Of a stretch of 64,000 bases of DNA, positions 23,296 through 34,716 are shown piece by piece (the first letter of the stretch is position 1; each line of letters starts with the position of its first letter). The translations under genes and the position numbers were made by a program. Source of the stretch: Locusta migratoria (Eukaryota > Arthropoda > Insecta > Orthoptera > Acrididae); assembly GCA_026315105.1 (NCBI GenBank), contig CM048750.1, positions 166,932,549 through 166,996,548 of the forward strand, written 5' to 3'. A model generated the notes under the pieces. The model had not been told where the DNA came from, searched no databases, and saw only the letters and a list, made by a program, of their open reading frames with translations.

Positions 23296-23708
23296 GATGA
23301 TGGTGAAATTATCGTGGAGCAGACTCATCTGTAGCAAGTAGACGCACATCTGCTCGACGGTAGACCGAGCTCATGCACTCATCGTCCGTCCTCGGCACTC
23401 TGTAGGACTGAAAACAGAGAAATAGGTGCAATAAAAGAAGAGCGAAGGTAAGTAGTGCTTTTCTTTACAATTAAAGGAACGCAGGAGACGTAAATTAATC
23501 GATAAACAGAAGTGCAGAGCGCTGCATGTCCGTTTAAATGCGACGCTTAATGTGTCGTCGGGGACTGTGGCTGTCTTATTAACTTTCCGGTTTTCAACAA
23601 TGAAGGCATCTCATCCAACAGCCGGATGTTATCGGTATGAACAGTGGCGTTCTATATTGTGTCATCGACAAGGATGGGTTAGTGGAACAGTTTCTTCTCC
23701 GCAACTAG

Positions 23709-24591
23709 CCACAGCATGCTCACATCTATACTGACGGCTCTAAAACTGAAGCAGGGGTGGGATACGCCTTCTTTTGCCCCTCCAACGGCACCTACCGAAT
23801 GTTTGCACTTCCGCCTGAATCATCTATTTACACGGCAGAGTTACTGGCCATCAGGGAGGCCATTTATTACGGCACACGAACATTTGACTCTATATTGATC
23901 CTCGCGGACTCTCAAAGCGTGCTACAAAAATTACCATATCCGACGTTTGACAAACAAACGAATAGATATATATTGGACGTCTTGGAGGCCATAAAAATGC
24001 ACAGACAGTGGGCATCGACATCCACTCATCCACTTACTTTGGATTAAAGGACATCAAGGGATACACCATAATGAAACTGTAGACCGCGTCGCCAAGAGAA
24101 GTATTATGGAAGGACAACACTGCCCCACGCCGATTCCATATACAGACTTCCGATCGACGATTCGGAAATCTGCCTACCGCACTTGGGACCACGAATGACA
24201 CCTCTCTCAAGCGTTTAAGGGAGGACACCTGGCAGCTATACAACCAAATGTCTCCTCCCGACCATGGTTTTCGTCGATGACGCTTAGTAGACGTCATGTA
24301 ACGTCTATCATTCGGATGAGACTGGGACATGGGTGTTACCCTGCCCACCTACACCGTTTGAAAATCATCGCTTCTCGGCATTGCGACAAAGATTCAACGG
24401 CAGTGGCGGATCTCAACCACACTATACTGGCGTGCACCAAGTACACGGCCGCACAAAGTGTATTATACAGAACGCTGGTTGCGAGGGGTCACCCCCTCCC
24501 CACAAGTGTCACTGTCCTCCTTCATGGATTCGACAAGTTTAAGTACAGTTTACTGAAGGACTACCTCAAAGTCACCGGCATACAGCTCTAA
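23709..24591 (+). pseudogene. LINE ORF2 C-terminal part: RNase H and tail
   Basis: The readable protein starts HIYTDGSKTEAGVGYAFF, the RNase H first motif with catalytic Asp, then SSIYTAELLAIREAI with the catalytic Glu and LILADSQSVLQ with the second Asp. A frameshift near 24020 separates it from HLLWIKGHQGIHHNETVDRV, the last RNase H motif. The tail continues in other frames with SRRHVTSIIRMRLGHGCYPA, then DLNHTILACTKY and SLLKDYLKVTGIQL, ending at the stop at 24589. A TAG stop lies just before the RNase H. It is non-functional. Confidence 0.92.
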
Positions 24592-24681
24592 TTTTAGAGC
24601 TGGTGTGTTTAACTTGAACATGCACAGCTTGAAACTGCATAAGTATTTGTATATTATATTTTGACTTTTATATGTCTTTTT

Positions 24682-24881
24682 GCCGCGGTGGAGTAGCCGA
24701 GCGGTCTAAAGCGTCTCGCTGCGGAGCGCGCGGTTGCTCGCCGTGGAGGTTCGAGTCCTCCCTGGGGCATGGGTGTGTGTGTTTGTCCGTAGGTTAGTTT
24801 ACCTAGGTTTAAGTAGTTTGTAAGCTACGGACTGATGACCACGCAGTTTGGTCCGATAGATTTACAAACATTTGAACATTT
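24682..24881 (+). mobile_element. tRNA-headed SINE, head type B, full length
   Basis: The head is gccgcggtggagtagccgag with gcgtctcgctgcggagc and B box ggttcgagtcc. The body hairpin is CGGAC/GTCCG instead of GGGAC/GTCCC. An 11-bp duplication tatgtcttttt lies at 24671-24681 and 24882-24892. It is inserted in the 3' non-coding part of the I-like LINE, so it is younger. Confidence 0.97.
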
Positions 24882-25158
24882 TATGTCTTTTTAACCTCTC
24901 ATTTGGTCCTATACTGGTTGCACTTTCGTTGTATTAATCTGTCACTCGTATTGTTAAATACGTATTGTTTTGTGTGTTGTAGATATGATTTTTCTACTTT
25001 TATTCTAAGTCTGTATGATGTGAGATACCTATTAATACTGTGATATACATTGTAAGAATTTCAATTCTATTGTAATGTTGCCACTGTACAACCGCTGGCT
25101 GTATGGTCGCTGTAACCAAAAGTCATAATGAATAATAATAATAATAAAGGATGGGTTA

Positions 25159-26430
25159 AGCACTGCAGAGGCCGGAGGATGAAAAAAAGCTATGGTCCCT
25201 GCTGGCTTTCATCTATGTGAAAGAACAGTAGGAAAATTACCGAAATACACTAGGTTCTGTGACATGAACCATACTGGAAGTTTCCAGGAATATTTTAAAA
25301 AATCAAAGTGGAAGCCCCCTAAGAACCCTCTTCCCCGTCTTTTAATTCGGATACGGTCATTGGGTCCTTCATGAACCATTTTTGCCACTGTTTGACCCTT
25401 GCAAAAGAAACTGCTACGGTCTTCATAATCTTGTGCCATTTTTCTAGAAACACCCATTTTACACATTCCTTCCGTCTTAAAGGCACTACACCCTTTGGAT
25501 TTATTATGAAGCCACCTTCTCGATTTTCATCTCTAGTGATGACAGTGATTTTTCTCTACGCACCGGTAGACAGACGACTAACGACAACACGACGGGAAAT
25601 ATGAAAAATTATGACAGTAAACTTTTCAGATAAGATGCAAGAAAGGGTGAAAGAGGATCAGGATTCTGACGTGGGTCTACCACATCACTAGAGACACAGA
25701 ACAAGCACAGCTTCAAAATAAGAAAGAAAGTAGCCTTAAGCAATTGAGAAAAACAATGGCAAGCTGAACTCTGGCTATTCAGACGAAGTCCTGAAACCAA
25801 TTTTCCCAAAGACGAGTGTGAAGTGATAAGAATATTGCACTTCTCTGGGCCCTACTGCTCAATTCAAAGAGTTGTGCGGAGTACAAAACATTTTTTGCTC
25901 TGGGGAAAACCTGATTGGGAGATTTATAATGCCGATAGTATATGGAAAACTTCATAGCGATTGACCTTTAGTGACATGTCCGATAAATCGGCGATCACGA
26001 ATGTGCTGGCTGTTTTTGATACCCTCACAATTCAGGGTCACTATGTGTTATGTAACCTGACCCTTGTCGACATTCTGTAATATTTATCTTTAAAAAGTCA
26101 GTGACATGCTGCTCATACTTGTTACTTTGGCAGGTTGTTTAGAAAACCAGTAAGTGCAATTTCTGTTTCGACAATAACGTAAACTACGCAAATATTTAAC
26201 CCTAAAAAGGTAAAGCAGTCAACAATCCGAAGATTGGTTTGAACACCACAGTGCTTTACTAGGCATGGTCCTGTTTGGAGGTGGTATGCCGTTGCCTTCC
26301 TCCGACCTTCGAACTGACTGACCCAGCCAGTTATAGGGGGACCTACAGTTTAACGTGGGCTCCGAACCACGGTGCTACTCGGTATTTTTTACAAGAGCAA
26401 TACTGTCAGAGGTGAAAGAAGTGGAAATTG
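25159..26430. other. Unannotated sequence; possible repeat at 26200-26380
   Basis: No gene recognised. Around 26240-26350 the stretch ggtcctgtttggaggtggta, then tgccgttgccttcctccgac, has the look of a dispersed repeat, but no second copy exists in this window. Confidence 0.4.
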
Positions 26431-26435
26431 ACAGA

Positions 26436-26519
26436 TAAAAATCCTAGGACCTGGCGGGGATCGAACCCCCGACCTTGGGATTTGTAGTCCGGCACTCTGC
26501 CACTGTGCAACCGAGGAAA
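26436..26519 (-). other. tRNA-like pseudogene sequence
   Basis: The minus strand has an A-box-like ttgcacagtggcagagtg, a middle with the loop ctacaaa, and a strong B box gggggttcgatcccc. The anticodon stem has at least two mismatches and the acceptor ends do not pair well. It is a pseudo-tRNA or a decayed SINE head, not a functional tRNA. Confidence 0.6.
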
Positions 26520-27465
26520 CCTACCGGAAGAAAATAATTTTCTACATTTTGCAAAATCAGAGTTTACCATATTGAACAAAGCGTCATTACGGGAGAAGAT
26601 ACAGAATACGACGACGAGGCTCCTCGTGTGGAAACGGAGAGACAACGTCGTCGTTTCTATGACTGTTTTTAACCGCGTTGTCACGGCTTAACTCTTCCAG
26701 TACCACATTATGAAATCAGCTATGAAAAATTTAAAATTCAGGGCTTTCTGTATGAATACAGTGCAGTGTGTTTTAAAATTTTTGGGCGAACTATTGATTT
26801 TTTATGTCATATATTTCATGCACAACACAGACGTTTGTATCAAGGTATTTTATTACTTGAACGCTATTTTGTTGACAGTTAACACTGCCAGATCAATAAT
26901 GCTAGAATAATATTCGCCACAGCACCAAAGACAAGACAATTCACTGCTGGAATAAAAGGAACCATACTCAACGTTCACACTCTCAGCCACGTACAGACGG
27001 CAACGCTACACAACCTCCAAGACGGACAGATTAATGCCTCAGAAGTGGCTACACGCCGTACCGGCAAAATGTCGTACTAGAATCATATTGTTCGCCAACA
27101 AAAATGCAACTTTGCGGATTGATGCTCAAAATACGGTATAAATCAACTTCTAATACGTTGTTATTCAGGAACAACACTGGCAATGAAAGCGTTAAAATAT
27201 AGACAGAACTTCATATTATATCCTTCGATGAGGACTGAAATCAAGACAGTAAACGTGTAACATAAAAGCGAAAAATGATGCCAGTAGTTTGTGAGTTGTA
27301 TGCAAGTTCTAAATTTGTGCCAATCTTTCTGAAATCGTGCTGAAAAGTTTTTAAAAATCTGCAGGAAATTATCAAACACTGAAAGTAAATTAATTGATTT
27401 TTCCGTCGGTACTTGGCAGTAAATGATAATAATATGAAAAGTAAACACTTCTTTATAATATGCAA
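26520..27465. other. Unannotated AT-rich sequence
   Basis: Nothing recognised; the ORFs are AT-rich chance frames. Confidence 0.4.
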
Positions 27466-27467
27466 AT

Positions 27468-27530
27468 TATATTTAATCGTTTACTAATCGGCTTTCAGAG
27501 TCATCGACCATCTTCACGAGACGATTAAAT
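27468..27530 (-). ncRNA. Degraded hammerhead-like motif in a hairpin
   Basis: The minus strand reads GTGAAGA (27511-27517), a GGTC/GACT stem with one wobble, and GAAA (27493-27496). The first core base is G instead of C, which should abolish catalysis. The flanks atttaatcgt and acgattaaat (27468 and 27521) form an outer hairpin, as in the other family members. Confidence 0.4.
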
Positions 27531-28449
27531 GTTAAGCATAATGCACTGAATGTTTCAGAAAAGTCTAGAAAAAGATTCCTTGCGAATCTTACAAACGCCT
27601 AAGAATTTCTGTGCACTATAAACGGCATAGCCACAGCGTTTCGGGATTGAAAGAGCGCCCTACTGATCGGCTTTACGTTAAGATTAGGTGCAACCAATTA
27701 GTATCAGACTGTCTACCGACTACCGCGCGCAATTTTAAACAAAAGACATTCAATTTTTCTAGCAGAATTGTGCTTCAGAATGGTAACGTTCGTCCGCTTT
27801 CTGTTGCGTTGACCGAAGGATTTACTTCGGCAGTTTAGGTGAGAAGTTTTTGGACATTCGCCTAATAGCCCGGATTTGATCGGAAGTGATCATCATCATT
27901 TTCTCAAATCGAAGTATTGTCTGAACAGAAAAATTATGGCACTGGCATTGGTGTCCGACTCAACAACTTGGCAGCATTTGAGTAAGGAAATATTTAAATT
28001 TGAACGGCGACCGCGTAGAAAAGTAGCTAAGATATTGAGTTACAAGAGATAAATCTATCCTAAGACAATGAATGTAGACAACGATCCGTACTGTATTGAG
28101 TGCAGCAATCCTTCTCCTGATGAGTGGGCACGGTTGGGTAGTTTCCAGCCACGTATTTGCGTACAGCGTTGAACCGGAGCAGGATGTGGCGTCTGAAGGA
28201 CACACACATATGTTAATCATTGTGCGACAATAGGCAGTCAGTTATGGATGTGCAGACAGCATGACCTGAGTTACCGCTGATAGCGCTGCGCATATACTTG
28301 AAGTGCAGAATGTGAACACAGTTCTATCACTACAAATAAGCCTCCACGTTACCATCGTGATTTCTAAGCATCAACGTGACGACGAGTTCTTCGTTTATCC
28401 TCAACCGACAAACGTACATTAGTGTTCAAAGATGATGACTTATTTTCGC
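27531..28449. other. Unannotated sequence
   Basis: No gene or repeat recognised. Confidence 0.4.
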
Positions 28450-28558
28450 AGATTTGTTGTTGTATTTCAAAGACTGGCTCGATGCAGATCCCCATGCTAC
28501 CCTGACCTACGCAAGCCTCTTCATCTCTGAATAAGCGGTTTTTACCCCGCACACTTCC

Positions 28559-28747
28559 AAATGTTTCAAATGTTTGTATAGCTTAAGGGACATAACTGCG
28601 AGGTCATGAGTCCCTAAACTTACAAACTACTTATGAACTACCTTATACTAAAGATGATGTGCCCGAGTGGGGATTCGAACCTCCGACGGCGGACGGCCGC
28701 GCGCACCGCAACATGGCGCTCCAGTACGCGCGGTTAATCCGCCACGG
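28559..28747 (-). mobile_element. tRNA-headed SINE, head type D
   Basis: A minus-strand copy with the head complement ggacggccgcgcgcaccgca and a diverged body. Exact 13-bp duplication cccgcacacttcc at 28546-28558 and 28748-28760, inside the LINE. Confidence 0.95.
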
Positions 28748-28913
28748 CCCGCACACTTCCCTCCAATGCTAAATTGACGATTTACTGAAGTCTCAGAATG
28801 TGTCCTACCAATCGATCCGTTGTTTTAGTCAAGATATGCCAGACATGTCCATCCCCCCCCCCATTTTTAACTCTACCTCATTAGTTACGCCATCTACTCA
28901 TCTAATCTTAAGC

Positions 28914-29116
28914 GCCGGCCGTGGTGGCCGAGGGGACTAAGGCGCTCCAGTCACGGTCTGCACGGCCACTACGGTCGGGGGTTCGAATCCCCCCTCGGGC
29001 ATGGATATTTGTGCCGTCCTAGTTCGTAAGTAGTTCATAAGTAGTTTGTAAATTTAGGGACTGATGACCCCGTAGTTAAGTTCCATAGACTATACAAACA
29101 TTTGAACATTTTTTTT
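28914..29116 (+). mobile_element. tRNA-headed SINE, head type A
   Basis: A full copy with intact A and B boxes, flanked by taatctt[a/c]agc at 28903-28913 and 29117-29127 (one mismatch). It lies in the same LINE as the previous SINE, in the opposite orientation. Confidence 0.95.
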
Positions 29117-29310
29117 TAATCTTCAGCATTCATTTGTAGCACCACATTTCACATGCTTCTATCATCTTTCTCTCTGAACTTATCGTTCACGTTTCAGTCT
29201 CGTATAATGCATCATCCCAGACAAATGCTTTCAGAAAGGACTTCTTAACATTTATTTCATTATCAGTTGTAATTGTGCTGAATTTCATTGTCAGATCTGA
29301 TTACCACAAC

Positions 29311-30138
29311 AGTCGTGACAAATAAATTTGTGTCAGAACGCGTTAATGAGCCACACTGATGCAATGCCTGCTTGCTTACTGCTGTTTTGTGAGCGCCAAC
29401 CAGCTCGCAGGAGCGGCTGTGCTGTACTTAGCAGTATGCATGTAACGGTGAAACGCCGGTTAGCCCGGCAAGGGCCTCGGTCTCCGTGCAAGTGTTCCAA
29501 CCCCGTTCCCGCTACCCTTCAAACTTCACCTTCCCCTCTGTCGACAATGTCTATTTATTTTCCACTCTTTTCTAAGAGCCTCTGTCACTGTCTTTTCTTC
29601 CTCCTTCTCTACCTGTGTCCCTCACTGTTTTAACGTATTTTATTTTAAATGCCCTATTACATTTTATAACTAGCGGTAGTTTTATTATTATTATTGTCAG
29701 CTATTATTATTTTATTGTTAGGATGTTTTTGTAAAATATTTGGTGTGTGTTTGCAGTTTCTTGCAACTATATTGTGTACAATGTCATGCCTGATGCGACT
29801 TTTTACGGCATCTACAGCCAAACTGTTGTGAGCTGTAGACTTTTTTTCGTATCAGCATTTTGTGTGTGGAGAGGGGGGAGGGGCGTCAGTTACAAAAACG
29901 CTCCATAAACGTCCGAAATTACATGCAAACGTTGTTGGAGATCCCCAGCTACTCCCATTTTCGAATAATTGTCGCATAAATCTGGGTATTCTCACGCGGT
30001 GGCCTCTCATATCTCCAGAGCTATGTGTCGTGCTCTTTGGTTTTGAGTCAGGAACCTTCGTGGGCGTACGGTGAACAGTTCACTTACGTTTGATTGCAGT
30101 CGAATGAATCATTTATGAACACATAGAGGACATACAGA
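29311..30138. other. Unannotated sequence
   Basis: No gene recognised. ORFs at 29328-29633 and 29862-30074 have no family resemblance. Confidence 0.4.
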
Positions 30139-30149
30139 GAAACATTCAT

Positions 30150-30324
30150 TTGAAACTTCCTGGCAGATTAAAATTGTGTGCCGGAACCGGGACTCGAACC
30201 TGAGACCTTTGACTTTCGCGGGCAAAGGTCCCAGGGTCGAGTCCCGATTCCGGCACAAAATTTTAATCTGTCAGGAAGTTTCATATCAGCGCACACTCCG
30301 CCGCAGAGAGAAAGTTTCATTCTG
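30150..30324. mobile_element. Imperfect-hairpin element with tRNA-like interior
   Basis: The left arm gaaacttcctggcagattaa is complementary to the right arm (ttaatctgtcaggaagtttc). Between them lies a shrunken tRNA-like piece with B-box-like ggactcgaacc on the minus strand and gggtcgagtccc on the plus. A unique tail (tcagcgcacactccgccgca) follows the right arm. An exact 11-bp duplication gaaacattcat lies at 30139-30149 and 30325-30335. I recall longer relatives of this repeat from locusts; this copy seems to have lost the middle of the tRNA-like part. Confidence 0.88.
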
Positions 30325-30475
30325 GAAACATTCATAGAAACTTACATCTGGATGCACTTCGTATTTTAGCGGAATTTTAGGGAAACTTACTACCTTCCAC
30401 ATCTATACTGTTCTAGAAAACTACTGCATTCTTTAGCATTTAAATTGAAGTCTGAAAAAGATTTGCTATGTTCCT

Positions 30476-30678
30476 TTAAAATGTTCAAATGTTTGTAAAT
30501 CTATCGGAATCAACTACGTGGATATTAGTGCGTAGCTTACGAACTACTTAAACTAAGGTAAACCAAACTAAGGACAACACAAACACCCATGCCCGACGGG
30601 GAACTCGAACCTCCGACGGCGAACGACCGCGCGCACCGCAGCACGACGCCCCAGTGCGCGCGGTAAATCCGCCTCGGC
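30476..30678 (-). mobile_element. tRNA-headed SINE, head type D
   Basis: A complete minus-strand copy with head complement gaacgaccgcgcgcaccgca. The body carries an internal taaacta/taaacca duplication. The flanks tgctatgttcct and tgctgtgttctt (30464 and 30679) are an imperfect duplication, suggesting an older insertion. Confidence 0.9.
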
Positions 30679-31090
30679 TGCTGTGTTCTTCTGAGCAGAG
30701 TTGTTGTTGTTTTGGTTTTGCTTCTTCTACTGAAGTTTTGAACTGGAACTGTTTTTACATCATGACTTGTAATGGATTCGAGTAGCATCAAGCACCCATT
30801 TTCTTTTGTGACTTAGTTGTAAGAGCGCCCGGAAGTGAAGCAAAGTGTATTTCAGCCTGGAAGTCTACGCGCTCGTTTTGTATTTAGGCTGAACCAAAAT
30901 TCCTTAGCGCAACTTAATGCCGTCCTCGAAGAGTTTCCTCACTCTAGTACGGTCTTCTGTGGGATCATCCCAGTTGTCGATGCCAGTAGTCCACTAAACT
31001 TTTTCATATAGCACTTGGCACAATCTTTAAAATGATAGTATAGGCGCCGACTTTTGATAATCTTGGGGTATGTTTAGTAGCGTATCCATT

Positions 31091-31112
31091 GGGGGGGGGG
31101 GGGGAGGGGAGG
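31091..31112. repeat. G-homopolymer and G-rich run
   Basis: Fourteen or more consecutive G followed by aggggagg. Such runs can form quadruplexes and are also prone to sequencing-length error. Confidence 0.85.
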
Positions 31113-31536
31113 TGCCTTTGCCCGCTTGCTGCAGCCCCCACCCCCCGAAAGGTATGGCAATCACATATATCGGATCGTCTTTCTGGCTTCATTATTCTGC
31201 AGATTTATTTTCAATACAATGTTACCAAAATAGTCCATAAACACTTCTGCCGTCATAACATGTTTGTCGATACCAATAGATTTACAACCCACTCTTACAT
31301 CAGACATCAATTCAGTATACTGGATGAAAAATGTCACGATTTACACTAACACGATTCCTTGAAGACAGTTGGCTTCTAAGAGAATACATAAAACGTTTTG
31401 AGCAAGAGAATATTTCAAAACAATCTTAGTTCTTTCAGTCTTTCTCTTTGATTGTCCATGCTTCACAGCAGAATCTTCCAGAGATACATCATGCTGGGAT
31501 CAGAAATGATCCCAAGATAGTAACTGAGGGTTATGC

Positions 31537-31743
31537 CACTGCCTCCGTGAAATCAAGGCCGTAGCATAGCCGTGATGACGTCATTCATTGAGGCGGAATT
31601 AAAACACTTGATTGGTAGACCGACGTTTGGAATAATTTCTAAATCAATTTCATATGCCTACCTACCAATCAGGCGCCTCAATACCGCCTCAATGCATGAC
31701 GTCATCATGCCTATGCTACGGCCTTGATTTCACGAAGGCAGTG
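31537..31743. mobile_element. 207-bp hairpin MITE
   Basis: Arms of about 60 bp are near-perfect inverted copies: cactgcctccgtgaaatcaa at the left, ttgatttcacgaaggcagtg at the right, with gatgacgtcat conserved in both. A second pair (ttgattggtag/ctaccaatca) lies towards the centre. There is no ORF. It is nested in the element at 31040-32487. Superfamily is undetermined because I find no clear target duplication. Confidence 0.85.
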
Positions 31744-32487
31744 ATAATGCGTATCGTATAGTAAGAGGCAAAGGTATGCCTTCACATGCTATGCTGGGAC
31801 GTCTACTTGGGTGTTTGTATGTTTCAGAGTACCTGTTTAGGCAGGGACCAGAGAGTACAGTTTAAATTGCTACCAGTGGAATGGGCAGGAATCAAATTTA
31901 CTGTCTTTCTTGTTAGAAGTAGATCTGTTTTTTTACTAATAAGTCATCATTTTAAAGGATGCACTTTCCGAGGATAATTAATTTATTGAACGACCAAGAT
32001 TACATACATACAATAATCTGTCAACCATAGAGCAGGATTGCAGGAACAGCATTAAATAAGTTTACCTATTATATCGAAAACTCCGAGGTCATTGTTACGT
32101 TGAAACAGAAGAGTAAGGCTGAAATTGCCCAACGGAACATTCGTGACGAGGTTATTTTTAAATTTCACTCCTGCTGTGTTCTGATAAGCTAACTACAGCT
32201 AATATGCTCTACTCGAACTCTGCCTTCTGATTTACCAACCGTAACACGAGCACACCACACAGCGTGACTTCGATTTGACAGTTCGGAGACCTCTCGCGCC
32301 GTATTTGTCAAATTTTGTATCTATACTTCAGCATCAAATGCTATACTGCATCAAAAGTCTCCACCAAATGAGTCAAGAAATATAGCGTAAAGAAAAAAAT
32401 AATATCAAAATTTGAGTATGCTGAGCATACCCAATCAAATTTTGGGGTATACTTGAGCGACCGAGCATACCCGTAGTCGGCGCCTAT

Positions 32488-33159
32488 GTAATATAGCTCT
32501 TTTAGACGGTACCTTGGCAATTGGTATCTCTCTAAATTGTGCACCGTGGAAGAAGGGTGTGGTGAACACGCTGTAAGTGTCCTAGATATCGCAAACGGCG
32601 TTTCTTCATAGCGGCGGTTATAGTCGTTAGTTTCGCAGAGTTCAGGACCATCTAATTTGTCTGTGGTTCCTACATGTTATGCCTAGAATATTTCGTGATG
32701 AATGGTACTGATCTTACATTCCTGCATTGCACACAATAGGTTGCTCAATGAATATGCTTGAAAGACGAATATTTTTCTGATCACTGCAAGGTGTTTGTTT
32801 TTCCATACCCTTGTGTGGAGCTTCGCGAGAGCGTTTGCCACTTTGCCAATTCTCGCATTTATGAGTATTTTGTCGTCCAGAGAGATCGTCTGACATTAGT
32901 GAGTAGATGTAGCAGCATTTGTTCACTACATTCAGCACACAACTCTTATAGCAAGGATTTCCTCGTAAATTTGCGACGTAATCGCGGTCATCTTTATATT
33001 CACAAACACACAAAACACCTTGCACGAGAAAGCTAATTCGCCCATAAGCCAGTGAAGGTAGACTTGAAATACGCTATGAATGTTACACCTTGAGAGAATA
33101 AAAGGTACAAGTAAGTCCTTACAATAGCGCTTGGTTCAGAGTGGCGAGTTGACGTCAGC
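32488..33159. other. Unannotated sequence
   Basis: Overlapping ORFs on both strands at 32714-33036 show no motif. Nothing recognised. Confidence 0.4.
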
Positions 33160-33400
33160 TCTGGTATTTAGATACACGCCAGATGTGCTTCGCTGAAAGC
33201 TACTTTGAGAAGTAACGAGAAGAACATACCAAACAAGATAAAAGCCAGTACAGAGCCTTGACCAACTCTTCTTTGTACAACAAACATATCTGTTGTGCTG
33301 CCTCCAAATATCATAGTACTCTCCGTATCGTCGACTTCAGGCGTTTTGTAGGACATCCAACCTCACTAGTACACTAATACAAAGACCAAGGTGGTAATAC
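33160..33400 (-). pseudogene. LINE reverse-transcriptase fragment (RTE-like)
   Basis: The minus strand reads GGSTTDMFVVQRRVGQGSVL then AFILFGMFFSLLLKVAF. This fits the reverse-transcriptase block preceding the catalytic YxDD box (family form: GVRQGCVLAPxLFxxFF). The flanks are unreadable, so it is a small isolated piece. Confidence 0.6.
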
Positions 33401-33538
33401 AACGATATATGTACATTTTTATTGACTTTTGTAGTGAAGGAATTACAAGATTCTGCTGTGAAGCATGGACAGTCAAAGAGAAAGACTGGAAGAGCTAAGG
33501 TTGCTTTGAAATATTATAGAGAAATACGAAATAAATAT

Positions 33539-33618
33539 TTAAATGTTTGTACACCTATTGGACCAAACTGCAATGGTCATCAGTTTCTAGACTTACAAAC
33601 TACTTAAACCTAACGAAA

Positions 33619-33666
<48 letters not shown>

Positions 33667-33761
33667 ACGCACGTGTTCCAGGGAGGACTAGAACCTCCGA
33701 CGGAGAGCAACCGCGCGCTCCGCAGCTAGGCGTCTTAGAAAGCTCGGCCACTCCATCGCGA
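33539..33761 (-). mobile_element. tRNA-headed SINE, head type B, with internal (AC)n expansion
   Basis: A minus-strand copy in which an AC microsatellite (33619-33664) lies between head and body. The same position holds a CA expansion at 62366-62413 and a GT tract at 36490-36537, so it grew from the tgtgtgtg run of this subfamily. No clear target duplication. Confidence 0.9.
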
Positions 33762-33885
33762 CGAAAAAGTTGAAGTGATATTGTCTAAGAGAATGAGTAA
33801 TGGAGACACAGTTCAAAGAACAGGAGAAAAACGGTAAGCTGGAGAAATGATGATAACAAAGAACATATTTTAGACTTTTTTTCAA

Positions 33886-34085
33886 GCCGGCCGCGGCGGC
33901 CGAGCGCTCTGCGGCGCGCCAGTCACGATCCGCACGGCCAATGCGGACGGGGGTTCGAATCCCCCTTCGGGCATCGATATTTGTGCAGTCCTTAGTATAA
34001 GCTAGTTCATAAGTAGTTTGTAAATTTAGGGACTGATGACCCCGTAGATAAGTCCCATAAGCTCTACAAGCATTTGAACATTTGA
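33886..34085 (+). mobile_element. tRNA-headed SINE, head type A, diverged
   Basis: Head gccggccgcggcggccgagc, B box ggttcgaatcc, complete body and tail. Several unique substitutions and no clear target duplication suggest an older copy. Confidence 0.92.
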
Positions 34086-34296
34086 TTTGAATTTTAAAAA
34101 ATCTACGACGTACTGTCGTTGAGTGAAAGATTGCACAGAGAATGCAAAAGATAGGAGAAGACTTTCCTAATTCTATACGGCATTGAAAAACGACGAAGTC
34201 AGGAGCAGATTTAGTCAGAGATCCATAAAAAAGTTCAAATTGTAAAGACATTAGATTACTGATGTAAATTCTCCACTTAGATGCCAACATATTCTT

Positions 34297-34716
34297 GAAA
34301 AGAGAGATTGGCTGGCCAGTATCTTCCTTAGTTTGGCACCGTAGCCAGTCACCCAAAAACACGAGAATGGACACAAATAATAGGACACAAGCTTTCGGCC
34401 GGCCGCGGTGGCCGAGGGGACCGCGGCGCGTCAGTCACGATCTGCACGGCCACTACGGTCGGGGGTTCGAATCCCCCCTTGGGCATGGATATCTGTGCCG
34501 TCCTTAGCGTTAGCTAGTTCATAAGTAGTTTGTAAGTTTAGGGACTGATGACCCCGTAGTTAAGTCCCATAAGCTATACAAACATTTGATTTGAACAAGC
34601 TTTCGGAAATATTTCCGAAAGCTTGTGCCCTATTTTTCGTTTTTATTTTCGTGTTTTTGTGTGACTGTCGGCGGTACAGAACTAAGGAAAGTTATGGCCA
34701 GCCACCATCTCTTTTC
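34297..34716. mobile_element. Foldback element split by a SINE
   Basis: The left arm 34297-34398 (gaaaagagagattggctggc ... gacacaagctttcgg) is complementary to 34610-34716 (ccgaaagcttgtgccc ... gccaccatctcttttc). The SINE at 34399-34594 and its duplication sit almost at the symmetry axis. Without it the arms form a ~100-bp hairpin with a 5-base loop. Left flanking sequence 34247-34330 is shared with 9144-9240. Confidence 0.88.
34399..34594 (+). mobile_element. tRNA-headed SINE, head type A
   Basis: A full copy with exact 12-bp duplication acaagctttcgg at 34387-34398 and 34595-34606. It is inserted in the hairpin apex of a foldback element and is therefore younger. Confidence 0.96.

Larger units (their letters stand above)
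23682..25146 (+). mobile_element. 5'-truncated I-like LINE with RNase H and (TAA)n tail
   Basis: The insertion is 1465 bp, starts inside the ORF2 RNase H region and ends in a TAA-repeat tail (25130-25146). It is bounded by an exact 12-bp duplication aaggatgggtta at 23670-23681 and 25147-25158. TAA repeats at the 3' end together with RNase H are hallmarks of the I clade. It carries a nested SINE at 24682-24881. Confidence 0.93.
28450..29310 (-). mobile_element. LINE 3' region with two nested SINEs
   Basis: Removing the SINEs at 28559-28747 and 28914-29116 leaves a continuous minus-strand LINE tail. Its landmarks are the same as at 62195-64000 and 18441-19345: gatgcagatccccatgctac, cgcacacttccctccaatgc, gtgtcctaccaatcgatccg, attagttacgccatctac, and atttgtagcaccacatttca. 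Coding frames are broken. The LINE predates both SINEs. Confidence 0.85.
31040..32487. mobile_element. Candidate DNA transposon relic with short terminal inverted repeats
   Basis: The left end ataggcgccgact is complementary to the right end agtcggcgcctat. Inward from both ends lie similar ggggtatg... and ...catacccc words, including tattttggggtata near 32436. The length is about 1.45 kb. There is no transposase ORF and no clear target duplication. The G-run at 31091-31104 and the hairpin at 31537-31743 are inside. Confidence 0.55.
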